Assembly: GCA_965223025.1 (NCBI GenBank)
Contig: CBDCVP010000023.1
Span: forward strand, 2,480,001-2,544,000
Origin: JABDMH01 sp965223025
GTDB taxonomy: Bacteria > Bacteroidota > Bacteroidia > Chitinophagales > Saprospiraceae
Length of the DNA stretch: 64,000 nucleotides
Reading direction: 5' to 3'
Shown here in pieces: positions 8,312 through 17,089 of this stretch. Position 1 is the stretch's first letter. Every line of letters begins with the position of its first letter. The position numbers and the translations under genes were made by a program. Below the pieces are notes generated by a model. That model made no database searches. It was not told the origin of the DNA and was given only the letters and a program-made list of their open reading frames with translations.

Positions 8312-10732
8312 ATGGCAAAGTCCTCTGACATCCTTGCACCCTCTACCACGTCTTGCTACCACTGCGGTGAATCGTGCAATCAGGGTGTTGTAAAATCGGA
8401 CAATAAATCATTTTGTTGCGAGGGCTGCAAAACCGTTTTCCAAATCTTAGCAGATAACAATCTGTGCAACTACTATGAGCTCAACCAGGCAGCCGGGATT
8501 AGTTTCAAAAGCAGATCCATAGAAAAATATGAATACCTGGAAGATAGCCATGTCATCGGCAGCATCATCGATTTTTCAGACGACAAGCAATCGCTCGTTC
8601 ATTTTTATTTGCCACAAATTCATTGTTCCTCTTGCCTCTGGCTACTGGAAAATCTACCAAGGTTAGCTCCGGGAATACATAGGAGTCGAGTGAATTTTCT
8701 CAAGAAAGAAGTGAACATACAATTTGGCACCTCAGAGATTTCTCTCCGGAAGATTGTCGAGTTGCTAGCATCTCTTGGCTACGCTCCAGTCCTCAATCTC
8801 GATAAGTTGCAAGATGATCGTCCGCAGGTCAGCGATCGGCCTCTTTTTTACAAATTAGGACTGGCTGGATTTGCATTCGGAAATATCATGCTGCTCAGCT
8901 TTCCCGAATACTTGGGTTTGGATCCGGCAGTCGATGGGGAGTTTGTCCGGTTTTTCGGCTATCTGAATCTTCTTCTGATCCTGCCGGTGATCTTTTATAG
9001 TGCCCAGGATTACCTGCAGTCTGCCTGGCAGGGATTAAAACACAGACATCTGAATATAGATGTGCCGGTGTCATTGGGCATCCTTGCTCTATTCGGACGT
9101 AGTGCCTTTGAAATCGTCTCTCAGACCGGTGCAGGCTATTTGGATACACTAGCTGGTCTCATCTTCTTTCTGTTGGTGGGTAAGTGGTTTCAACAAAAGA
9201 CCTATCACAAAATCTCATTTGATCGCAATTATAAGTCATATTTTCCGATGGCCACGAATCTACTCCTGGAGGGTAAAGAAAGAGCTGTCAGCATTGATCA
9301 ATTGCGAGAAGGAGATTCTATCTTGGTGAGACATGGTGAGTTGATCCCTGCGGATGCCATTTTGCTACGGGGAGAGGCAAACATTGACTATAGTTTTGTC
9401 ACAGGAGAATCAACCACAGCTCCCAAGCAAAGTGGTGACAAGGTTTACGCTGGAGGTCGTCAAATGGGGGGAGTGCTTGTCCTTGAGGTAGTAGAGCCGG
9501 TCAATCAAAGCTACCTCACCTCACTTTGGAATGATGCGGCCTTTGCCAAAGATGGTAGCCCAGGCACGGCGAGTAATCTAGCAGACAAGGTCGCGACTTA
9601 CTTTACTATGATCATTCTGGCGGTGGCAGCGATCACTTTTATCTATTGGATACAGTACAACATCGGTACTGCGATAAATGCAGTCACAGCCGTATTGATC
9701 ATAGCCTGTCCCTGTGCAGTAGCACTGTCTATTCCTTTCACCTTTGGTAACATAATGCGCCTACTTGCCAAGCACGATTTCTATATTAAGAATACTGATG
9801 TAATAGAAGTTGCAGCTAAAATCGATGAGATAATTTTGGATAAGACAGGTACCATTACCGAAGGGGATCATCAGTCGATTGAGTTTGTAGGTAGGGCACT
9901 CACAGAAAGGCAGAAGAGCTGGATCAGATCCCTCACTCATCAATCCTCCCATCCTCGTAGCAGGCAGATCGAAACATCTCTACTGGATCACAAGTTGTAT
10001 CCAGTACATCGCTTTCAGGCCGACATCGGTCAAGGGATCCGAGGTCAAGTGGAAGGGCACTTGATCAGCATTGGATCACCAGGATTTATTGGGGTGGAAG
10101 TGGAAGACTTCGTTTCTACTGCAGGTGGTACATATGTAAAAATCGACGGTGACCTAGTCGGAAGATATGTGACAAGCCCTCGATTCAGAAAAGGATTGTC
10201 CTCTGTGGTCCAAACCCTGCATCGGGATGCTGAAATATCAGTATTGACGGGTGATGACAATCATCAACAGACCGACCTCGAAGCTCTTTTTGGAAAAAAC
10301 ACAACCATGCGATTTGATCAGAGTCCAAGTGATAAACTAGACTATGTCAAGCAGGCACAGAGTGGTGGAAAAAAAGTGATGATGATTGGTGATGGTCTCA
10401 ACGACGCTGGTGCATTAAAACAGAGCGATTTGGGGGTGGTCATCACAGAACACATCAGCAATTTTGTACCCGCTTGTGATGCCATCCTCGATGCGAGCCA
10501 ATTTGAAAGACTACCCGCTTTCATGACTTTCATGCAGTGGGGTGTGAAGCTGGTATTTGTTGCTTATTGTATTGCACTGACCTACAATGTCGTGGGACTC
10601 ACCTATGCGGTCCAAGGATTACTTTCTCCAGTGATTGCAGCGGTATTAATGCCACTGAGCTCCATCACCATCGTACTATTTGGGATTGGGTCTAGCACGT
10701 TACTGGCTCGATTTTCCATCGATAGGATTTGA
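8312..10732 (+). CDS. ccoI: Copper-translocating P1B-type ATPase, CcoI/FixI type
   Basis: 806 residues. The N-terminus has a Cys-rich metal-binding region (CYHCGESC, CCEGC) typical of CcoI, then an HMA domain with HCSSC near residue 103. The P-type core shows TGES in the actuator domain, the transmembrane CPC metal site near 466, the phosphorylation motif DKTGT near 510, an SHP motif and GDGLNDAGAL. It exports or delivers copper across the inner membrane, and in this setting supplies the CuB site of cbb3 oxidase. It is first in the cco gene row, but 190 bases carrying a likely regulatory site separate it from ccoS. Confidence 0.93.
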   Translation: MAKSSDILAPSTTSCYHCGESCNQGVVKSDNKSFCCEGCKTVFQILADNNLCNYYELNQAAGISFKSRSIEKYEYLEDSHVIGSIIDFSDDKQSLVHFYLPQIHCSSCLWLLENLPRLAPGIHRSRVNFLKKEVNIQFGTSEISLRKIVELLASLGYAPVLNLDKLQDDRPQVSDRPLFYKLGLAGFAFGNIMLLSFPEYLGLDPAVDGEFVRFFGYLNLLLILPVIFYSAQDYLQSAWQGLKHRHLNIDVPVSLGILALFGRSAFEIVSQTGAGYLDTLAGLIFFLLVGKWFQQKTYHKISFDRNYKSYFPMATNLLLEGKERAVSIDQLREGDSILVRHGELIPADAILLRGEANIDYSFVTGESTTAPKQSGDKVYAGGRQMGGVLVLEVVEPVNQSYLTSLWNDAAFAKDGSPGTASNLADKVATYFTMIILAVAAITFIYWIQYNIGTAINAVTAVLIIACPCAVALSIPFTFGNIMRLLAKHDFYIKNTDVIEVAAKIDEIILDKTGTITEGDHQSIEFVGRALTERQKSWIRSLTHQSSHPRSRQIETSLLDHKLYPVHRFQADIGQGIRGQVEGHLISIGSPGFIGVEVEDFVSTAGGTYVKIDGDLVGRYVTSPRFRKGLSSVVQTLHRDAEISVLTGDDNHQQTDLEALFGKNTTMRFDQSPSDKLDYVKQAQSGGKKVMMIGDGLNDAGALKQSDLGVVITEHISNFVPACDAILDASQFERLPAFMTFMQWGVKLVFVAYCIALTYNVVGLTYAVQGLLSPVIAAVLMPLSSITIVLFGIGSSTLLARFSIDRI

Positions 10733-10799
10733 TATTCACCGGTTCCTTTACCATCTTTGCCGCGCGAATGCACGATAGAACACAGCAGTCCAAGTCAAT

Positions 10800-10813
10800 A
10801 TGATGCGCATCAT
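10800..10813. promoter_or_regulatory. FNR/CRP-like palindrome upstream of ccoS
   Basis: ATGATGCGCATCAT is a perfect 14-base palindrome with the TGAT-N4-ATCA core of FNR-family sites. It lies 110 bases upstream of ccoS, the first gene of the oxidase block. Oxygen-responsive control of cbb3 operons by FNR-type regulators is well known in other bacteria; that this site is used is inference. No regulator gene is in the window. Confidence 0.5.
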
Positions 10814-10834
10814 CAAAACATCCGATAAATATCA

Positions 10835-10846
10835 TGATGAAAGTCA
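10835..10846. promoter_or_regulatory. Second, imperfect FNR-like half-site pair
   Basis: TGATgaaaGTCA has the same 4-4-4 spacing as the site 22 bases upstream, with one substituted position in the right half. A TATTTTG at 10893-10899 could be the -7 element of the promoter it controls. Confidence 0.3.
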
Positions 10847-10922
10847 TGCTCAACGGGTGAGGAGCATCATCCAGTAAAGTTTCCTACTGTCCTATTTTGC
10901 AGGCGATTTTATTTGATAAACT

Positions 10923-11117
10923 ATGTCTATCATTTTCGTGCTTATTATCATCAGTCTCCTGATTGCTGTGGCCTTTTTGGGGGCTTTTTTTTGGGCAGTC
11001 AAGTCAGGTCAATATGAAGACGGCTATACGCCTTCCATCCGTATTCTACTGGATGACCGGCCTGAACTACGAGATGGATCGATCGGCATGACAAATCAAA
11101 ATTCTAACCAGTCTTAA
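10923..11117 (+). CDS. ccoS: cbb3 oxidase assembly protein CcoS
   Basis: 64 residues with one N-terminal membrane helix (about 3-27) followed by the conserved GAFFWAVKSGQYED segment that marks CcoS. The family is required for cofactor insertion during cbb3 assembly. It ends 11 bases before the ATG of ccoNO, so the two are surely co-transcribed. Confidence 0.92.
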   Translation: MSIIFVLIIISLLIAVAFLGAFFWAVKSGQYEDGYTPSIRILLDDRPELRDGSIGMTNQNSNQS

Positions 11118-11128
11118 ATTACTACTTG

Positions 11129-13261
11129 ATGTCAAAGATTGAACATTTTAGTTATGACAATGCCATCGTAAGAAAATTTGCGATCGCCAGCGTGATTTTT
11201 GGTATTGTCGGTATGTTAGTTGGACTCATCATTGCCCTGCAGTTAGTCTTTCCGGCACTGAATTTTGAAGTTCCTTGGCTCACCTATGGTAGGCTGAGAC
11301 CCTTGCATACCAACGCCGTTATCTTCGCCTTTGTGGGCAATGGAATCTTCATGGGCGTCTACTATGCACTCCAACGACTGCTGAAGGCTCCAATGTATAG
11401 TAAAGCGTTGAGCAACATCCATTTTTGGGGTTGGCAACTGATCATTGTGGCGGCAGCCATTTCATTGCCCTTGGGATACACCAGTGCTCATGAGTATGCC
11501 GAGTTGGAATGGCCCATTGATATTGCCATTGCACTGATCTGGGTCGTATTTGGAATCAACATGTTTGGTACCATCCTAAAGAGACGTGAAACGCACCTGT
11601 ACGTGGCTATTTGGTTTTTTATCGCAACCTGGGTCACGGTCACGATTCTCCACATATTCAACAATCTGGAGCTGCCGGTATCATTAATGAAGAGCTATCC
11701 GGTCTTTGCAGGTGTTCAAGATGCCTTGGTACAGTGGTGGTATGGACACAATGCGGTAGCGTTCTTTCTTACTACACCGTATTTAGGGCTGATGTATTAC
11801 TTCTTGCCAAAAGCCGCAAATAGGCCCATTTTTTCCTATCGCTTGTCGATTGTCCACTTCTGGGCTCTGATCTTCATCTATATCTGGGCTGGACCACACC
11901 ATTTATTATACACTTCCTTACCCGATTGGGCACAGTCTATCGGCATGGCCTTTTCTTTGATGTTGATCGCACCTTCCTGGGGTGGTATGCTGAATGGTCT
12001 TTTGACTTTGCGGGGTGCTTGGGACCGGGTTAGAAATGATCCCATTCTAAAATTTATGGTGGTCGCTGTCACGGCATATGGTATGTCGACCTTTGAAGGG
12101 CCTATGATGTCGATCAAGTCCTTTAACGCCATCACACATTATACGGACTGGACCATCGGCCACGTGCATATTGGCGCTCTTGGCTGGAATGGTATGTTGA
12201 CATTTGGCGTCCTGTACTGGCTGATTCCACGCATCTATCGAACCACCTTGCACAGTGTAAAACTGGCCAACATCCACTTCTGGTTAGGCACACTAGGTAT
12301 CGTGTTCTACGCTATACCATTGTACTGGGCGGGAGTAACCCAGCAACTCATGTGGAAACAATTCACACCAGATGGTTTTCTGCAATATGGCAACTTCCTC
12401 GAGACCGTGACCCAGATTATTCCCATGTATGGCATTCGCATTGTCGGTGGGACTTTGTTCATCATAGGTCTGCTGGTCATGGTTTACAATCTGGTGAAGA
12501 CTGTCAAAGCAGGTTCCTTTGAAGCCTTTGAGGCTGCTGAAGCTCCTGCCAGAGAGGTGCACATACCCCACAAAGGGGAATACTGGCATAGATGGTTTGA
12601 GCGAAGATCGGTGCTCTTTACCCTGCTCGCACTAGTCGCTGTGGCCATTGGAGGTCTAGTAGAATTGGTGCCAATGATGATGGTAGACTCTAACGTGCCA
12701 AAAATTGAATCGGTCAAACCATATACAGCCCTCGAAGTAGAGGGTAGGGATATCTACATACGTGAGGGTTGCCTGGGTTGTCATTCTCAAATGATTCGAC
12801 CCTTTAGATCTGAGACAGAGCGTTATGGTGAGTTTTCAAAATCGGGCGAGTACATCTACGATCGGCCATTTTTATGGGGATCGAAGAGAACCGGCCCGGA
12901 TCTACATCGTGTGGGTGGTAAATATCCGGATTCCTGGCACTATAATCATATGCTAGATCCTGAGAGTATGTCACCGGGATCCATCATGCCACCATATCCT
13001 TGGTTGATAACAGATGACCTGGATGTCTCATCCACGGCGGCAAAGATCAACGCCCTAGCTACATTAGGAACTCCCTACCCCGACAACTACGCCAGCAATG
13101 CCGTAGCTGATCTTGGGAAGCAGGCAAAAGGTATTGCTGACAATCTCAAAAGAGATGGTGTCAACATTGATAATTTGGAGCAAAAGGAGATTGTTGCGTT
13201 GATCTCTTACCTACAGAGGTTGGGTACCGACATTAAAAAAACCAATACTGTTTCTAATTAG
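11129..13261 (+). CDS. ccoNO: Fused cbb3 cytochrome c oxidase subunits I and II (CcoN-CcoO)
   Basis: 710 residues from the ATG at 11129. Residues 1 to about 470 are CcoN: twelve or so helices, a heme-b ligand in RLRPLHTN, the CuB ligands in WWYGHNAVAF and AGPHHLLYTSLPDW, the Tyr in ITHYTDW, the Glu in TFEGP, and the heme ligands in GHVHIGALGWNG. After a linker and a membrane anchor near 495-515, the CcoO part begins, with heme c motif CLGCH at 548-552 and the axial Met in PGSIMPPYPWL. The fusion is common in Bacteroidota. Reduction of oxygen with high affinity and proton pumping is the family role. Confidence 0.97.
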   Translation: MSKIEHFSYDNAIVRKFAIASVIFGIVGMLVGLIIALQLVFPALNFEVPWLTYGRLRPLHTNAVIFAFVGNGIFMGVYYALQRLLKAPMYSKALSNIHFWGWQLIIVAAAISLPLGYTSAHEYAELEWPIDIAIALIWVVFGINMFGTILKRRETHLYVAIWFFIATWVTVTILHIFNNLELPVSLMKSYPVFAGVQDALVQWWYGHNAVAFFLTTPYLGLMYYFLPKAANRPIFSYRLSIVHFWALIFIYIWAGPHHLLYTSLPDWAQSIGMAFSLMLIAPSWGGMLNGLLTLRGAWDRVRNDPILKFMVVAVTAYGMSTFEGPMMSIKSFNAITHYTDWTIGHVHIGALGWNGMLTFGVLYWLIPRIYRTTLHSVKLANIHFWLGTLGIVFYAIPLYWAGVTQQLMWKQFTPDGFLQYGNFLETVTQIIPMYGIRIVGGTLFIIGLLVMVYNLVKTVKAGSFEAFEAAEAPAREVHIPHKGEYWHRWFERRSVLFTLLALVAVAIGGLVELVPMMMVDSNVPKIESVKPYTALEVEGRDIYIREGCLGCHSQMIRPFRSETERYGEFSKSGEYIYDRPFLWGSKRTGPDLHRVGGKYPDSWHYNHMLDPESMSPGSIMPPYPWLITDDLDVSSTAAKINALATLGTPYPDNYASNAVADLGKQAKGIADNLKRDGVNIDNLEQKEIVALISYLQRLGTDIKKTNTVSN

Positions 13262-13272
13262 CGTTAAGGAGC

Positions 13273-13434
13273 ATGTACAAATACATCTTACAATCGGTAG
13301 AAAACATCAATTGGCTGGCCATTGGCCCCTTGGTACTTTTCTTTGTTTTTTTTGTGGTGATCGTCTTGATGGCCATCATGAAGAACAAAGCATTTATCGA
13401 AAAGATGGGCAATCTACCACTGGAAGAAGAATAA
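13273..13434 (+). CDS. ccoQ: CcoQ/FixQ-like small oxidase subunit
   Basis: A 53-codon frame lies between ccoNO and ccoP: ATG at 13273, stop at 13432-13434, and a purine-rich AAGGAG six bases upstream of the ATG. The product starts MYKYILQSVENINW and has a single Val/Phe-rich helix (about 16-36). It then has a basic patch (MKNKAFIEK) and an acidic end (LEEE). Position and shape match CcoQ, the helper that stabilises cbb3 complexes. Confidence 0.8.
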   Translation: MYKYILQSVENINWLAIGPLVLFFVFFVVIVLMAIMKNKAFIEKMGNLPLEEE

Positions 13435-13477
13435 GAAAAATAATAATCACTTCGTCTAACCTTTTATGTGATATACA

Positions 13478-14401
13478 ATGATAAAGATAATATTGACCTC
13501 CGCCATTCTGATATCTAGTACAGCATTGCTGTCGGCAGCACCTTTGATAGCAGCTGCTTCTTATGGCAATCTCGGTTTATACCTGTTGGGAGGGGTGGCC
13601 CTGATCGTCACCGTCTTTGCTGGTCTGACTGTGGTGAAACTCCTTGATGCAGTGGTGCGCAATCGTGAGCTGGAAATCTATGAAAAACACGGTCTCGACG
13701 ATTTTTTGGAAGCAAAAAAACGCCAGGATCCGTTTTGGAAGCGTCTCTATAAGGAGGCCACCAAGGTAGTGCCTGTGTCGCGTGAAAAGGAGATTTTGCT
13801 CGATCACAATTATGATGGTATCAGAGAGCTTGATAATAATTTGCCCCCATGGTGGTTGGCGATGTTTTACATCACTATCGTATGGGGTGTACTGTACGTC
13901 GGATACTATCACTTATCTGGATATGGCATGAGTTCTGAGGAGGCTTACCATGCCGAGATGGCCCAGGCTGCCGAGGAGGTAGAGGCTTTCAGGGCGACTC
14001 AGACCAGCTTGGTTGATGAAACCAATGTAGAAATATTGACAGGTGATCAGGACCTGGCTGAAGGTAAGCAAATCTATGATGTGAATTGCGTCGTCTGCCA
14101 TCTCGACAGTGGTGGAGGTTTGGTGGGACCGAACCTTACCGATGAATACTGGATCCATGGAGGCTCCATCAAAGACATATTCTCCACCATCAAGTACGGG
14201 GTACCTGAGAAAGGAATGATCGCCTGGAGTTCTCAATTAAAACCGGACGCAATACAAAAGGTGTCCAGCTATATTTTGACCATGCAGGGTACCAATCCTC
14301 CAAACGCAAAGGCTCCTGAGGGCGATAAGTATGTACCAGAAGGCGCCGAGCCAGCAACACCAACGGAGCTTGAGGAAGAAGCAGCCACCGAAAACATCTA
14401 G
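13478..14401 (+). CDS. ccoP: cbb3 oxidase subunit III (CcoP), single-heme form
   Basis: 307 residues. An N-terminal hydrophobic stretch (1-25) and a second helix (about 33-55) are followed by the conserved CcoP N-domain, with DHNYDGIRELDNNLPPWW and a further helix around 126-145. There is only one heme c motif, CVVCH near 204-208, with a likely axial Met in PEKGMIAW. Proteobacterial CcoP usually has two heme c sites, so electron entry here is shorter. The last 40 residues are Pro/Glu/Ala-rich and probably disordered. Confidence 0.93.
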   Translation: MIKIILTSAILISSTALLSAAPLIAAASYGNLGLYLLGGVALIVTVFAGLTVVKLLDAVVRNRELEIYEKHGLDDFLEAKKRQDPFWKRLYKEATKVVPVSREKEILLDHNYDGIRELDNNLPPWWLAMFYITIVWGVLYVGYYHLSGYGMSSEEAYHAEMAQAAEEVEAFRATQTSLVDETNVEILTGDQDLAEGKQIYDVNCVVCHLDSGGGLVGPNLTDEYWIHGGSIKDIFSTIKYGVPEKGMIAWSSQLKPDAIQKVSSYILTMQGTNPPNAKAPEGDKYVPEGAEPATPTELEEEAATENI

Positions 14402-14441
14402 CACATATTTGCTGTTAGATGAGGTAGTGAAAAAGTAGTGT

Positions 14442-15887
14442 ATGGAAAATAAAGAGGCAGCACCTCCAGAGTCGATACCTGATACAGAGAGCTTCCGCGA
14501 CCATATCAGCACCGTTGATGAGCAGGGAAAACGCATCTGGATTTATCCAAAGAAGCCTCATGGCCAGTACTACAACCTCCGTACATATGTCAGCTGGGCT
14601 TTATTAGCTCTCCTTTTTGGAATGCCTTTCATCAAAGTGAATGGCGATCCGCTCTTTCTATTTAACATTCTGGAGCGCCGTTTCATACTTTTTGGTGTGG
14701 TTTTTACACCCCAGGACATGCATTTATTTGCCCTGGCAATGATCACCTTAGTAGTGTTTATTGTACTCTTTACGGTAGTATTTGGAAGGTTGTTTTGTGG
14801 CTGGGTATGCCCACAGACCATATTTATGGAGATGGTATTTCGGAAAATCGAATATGCGATCGAAGGTGATGCCAATAAGCAAAGGAAGCTGAATCAAGCA
14901 CCATGGACCAATGAAAAGGTCTTTAAAAAAGTCACAAAGCATGCCATATTTTACCTAATTGCTGTGCTCATCGCCAATACATTTCTGGCTTATATCATCG
15001 GTATTGACGAGCTTTTCAAAATCATAAGCGAACCCATTTCCCAGCACCTTGGCGGATTGATATCATTATTGATTTTCTCAGCGATTTTCTACTACGTTTT
15101 TGCAAGATTCAGAGAACAGGTATGTATAGCGGTATGTCCTTATGGAAGACTACAGAGTGTCATGCTTGTCAAAGAGTCTATTGTGGTGGCCTATGACTGG
15201 ATCAGAGGTGAGCCAAGGGGTAAAATGCGCCGAAAGAAAGCTGGCCAAGCACAAAATGGCGAAGGGCCCGCACTCGGAGACTGCATCGATTGTAAGCTTT
15301 GCGTACAAGTCTGCCCTACCGGTATAGATATCAAAAATGGTACTCAGCTAGAATGCGTAAATTGTACTGCCTGCATGGATGCGTGCGATGAGGTGATGGA
15401 AAAAATTGGTCGCCCAAAAAAATTAATTCGATACGATTCGATCAGTGGCATTGAGCAAGGGAAAAAGCAAATATTCAACACTCGGGTAAAAGCATACTCG
15501 GTGGTTCTACTTCTCCTTGTAGGATTGCAGATCTATCTATTTTCTATTAGAAGCGATGTGGAAGCAGTCGTGCTCCGCACTCCCGGCATGCTATATCAAG
15601 AAGTTGATGATCAGTACATAAGCAACCTTTATAACTACCAGCTGATCAATAAAACAACAAAAGACATTCAGAACATTTCGTTTAGATTAAGGTCTGATGC
15701 TGGAAGAATTAAAATCGTGGGCAGTACACCTCCGGCACCTAAAGAATCCATGGCGGAAGGAGCTTTCTTTATCGAAATGGAAAAGGAAAAACTAAAAGGG
15801 AGAAAAACCAGATTACTCATCGATGTATATTCGGGGGAAGAAAAGATCGATGATGTAAAAACCAATTTCCTGGGTCCACCAAAATAA
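14442..15887 (+). CDS. ccoG: cbb3 oxidase accessory protein CcoG
   Basis: 481 residues. Membrane helices occur around 48-66, 85-112 and 165-215, with a conserved CGWVCPQT and CIAVCPYGR. Two ferredoxin-like 4Fe-4S motifs follow (CIDCKLCVQVCP and CVNCTACMDACD), then one more helix near 350 and an Ig-like C-terminal domain. CcoG is the cupric reductase that prepares copper for cbb3 assembly. It lies 40 bases after ccoP and 7 bases before ccoH. Confidence 0.95.
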   Translation: MENKEAAPPESIPDTESFRDHISTVDEQGKRIWIYPKKPHGQYYNLRTYVSWALLALLFGMPFIKVNGDPLFLFNILERRFILFGVVFTPQDMHLFALAMITLVVFIVLFTVVFGRLFCGWVCPQTIFMEMVFRKIEYAIEGDANKQRKLNQAPWTNEKVFKKVTKHAIFYLIAVLIANTFLAYIIGIDELFKIISEPISQHLGGLISLLIFSAIFYYVFARFREQVCIAVCPYGRLQSVMLVKESIVVAYDWIRGEPRGKMRRKKAGQAQNGEGPALGDCIDCKLCVQVCPTGIDIKNGTQLECVNCTACMDACDEVMEKIGRPKKLIRYDSISGIEQGKKQIFNTRVKAYSVVLLLLVGLQIYLFSIRSDVEAVVLRTPGMLYQEVDDQYISNLYNYQLINKTTKDIQNISFRLRSDAGRIKIVGSTPPAPKESMAEGAFFIEMEKEKLKGRKTRLLIDVYSGEEKIDDVKTNFLGPPK

Positions 15888-15894
15888 ATCCATT

Positions 15895-16332
15895 GTGAAA
15901 ATTAATTGGGGAACCGGCATTGCGATTTTTTATACCGGTTTTGTCGTGGTCATGATTGCCATGGTGGTGCAATCTTCGAAGAAAGACCTAAACATGGTGC
16001 AGGAAAACTACTACGACAAAGACCTCAATTATGAAGCATTTAGGCAGAGCAGGATCAATGGAACGGCCATGGAAAAATCGATCCGGATTGACTATAATAC
16101 CGGAAAGAATATAACCATAACTTTTCCACCAGGACTCTCCATTGACCGAGGTCTGATCACTCTTTATCGACCTTCAGATCAGCATCTGGATAGAAAATAT
16201 GAAATCAAGCTCGATGAAAATAATCAGATGCAGATTACTACAACCAGCTTGTTGCGTGGATCTTGGCGTATTCTGCTTGATTGGGAAAATGACGGTAGGT
16301 CGTTCTACCATGAAAAAAATATAGTCCTATAG
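15895..16332 (+). CDS. ccoH: FixH/CcoH family cbb3 assembly protein
   Basis: 145 residues starting at a GTG (MKINWGTGIAIFYTG). One membrane helix spans about 8-27, followed by the family signature of an ENYYDKDLNYE segment. The rest is a periplasmic beta-rich domain. FixH acts together with the copper ATPase in oxidase assembly. The stop is one base away from the next ATG, so translation of the two is likely coupled. Confidence 0.92.
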   Translation: MKINWGTGIAIFYTGFVVVMIAMVVQSSKKDLNMVQENYYDKDLNYEAFRQSRINGTAMEKSIRIDYNTGKNITITFPPGLSIDRGLITLYRPSDQHLDRKYEIKLDENNQMQITTTSLLRGSWRILLDWENDGRSFYHEKNIVL

Positions 16333-16333
16333 T

Positions 16334-17032
16334 ATGTATCTCTGGACTGCCTTTTCCATAGGTGTATTGGGCAGCCTTCACTGCGTGGGTATGTGCGGAC
16401 CGTTAGCGCTCGCACTCCCTTATCAGACCACGAATAGATGGAGCCTAATACAACACGCATTCACCTACAATCTGGGTCGGGTATCTACGTACGCTTTGAT
16501 CGGCCTGCTGCCTGGACTAATGGGACAAGGTCTGTCGATGGCCGGATTTCAAAAAAGCACCGCAGTGGTCCTCGGTATCGTCTTTGTCGTCATGGCCATA
16601 TTCTCCTATAGCATTAGTGCCTCGTCATTTGACATCCCATTCTTGAGCAAGATTACAAACTGGGCACAACTGAAAATGGGAAGCCTCCTGAAAGACCAGG
16701 GCAACCCGGGCTTCTATGCAATAGGTCTTGTTAATGGACTGCTCCCCTGTGGTCTTGTATATATGGCACTTGCGGGTGCTCTTACACAAACCACTGCAAG
16801 GGCTGGTGCAGGATATATGGTACTATTTGGCCTCGGAACCATGCCACTGATGTTAGCAGTAGGATTGACCAAGTTGTTCGTGAGTGTCCGACTTCGTAAT
16901 ATTTTCAGACGACTGGCCCCGGTAGTGATGGCATTAATTGGAATATTGCTGATCTTTCGTGGACTTAATGTCACCATACCCGGACACCTGGGCACCTTGA
17001 TAGAACTGGGAGTCACCACCATGTGCCACTGA
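16334..17032 (+). CDS. Sulfite exporter TauE/SafE (DsbD-like) family protein of the cbb3 locus
   Basis: 232 residues, six predicted membrane helices. The N-terminus has GSLHCVGMCGPLALAL, the Cys/His/Met motif of the group found in cco operons, and a second Cys in NGLLPCGLVYMAL. In these operons the family is thought to handle copper for the oxidase; annotation as a sulfite exporter comes from the wider superfamily and is probably misleading. It is the last gene of the cco row. Confidence 0.85.
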   Translation: MYLWTAFSIGVLGSLHCVGMCGPLALALPYQTTNRWSLIQHAFTYNLGRVSTYALIGLLPGLMGQGLSMAGFQKSTAVVLGIVFVVMAIFSYSISASSFDIPFLSKITNWAQLKMGSLLKDQGNPGFYAIGLVNGLLPCGLVYMALAGALTQTTARAGAGYMVLFGLGTMPLMLAVGLTKLFVSVRLRNIFRRLAPVVMALIGILLIFRGLNVTIPGHLGTLIELGVTTMCH

Positions 17033-17089
17033 TCATCCGACCTCTTTATTGAGAATTATTTTTCGAGTCAAAGCGAAATCAAAGCATGG

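Noticed and set aside
16334..17032. Naming the last cco-row gene a sulfite exporter
   Set aside because: The HCVGMCGP motif and the position in the cbb3 locus point to copper handling; the exporter name only reflects the wide superfamily.
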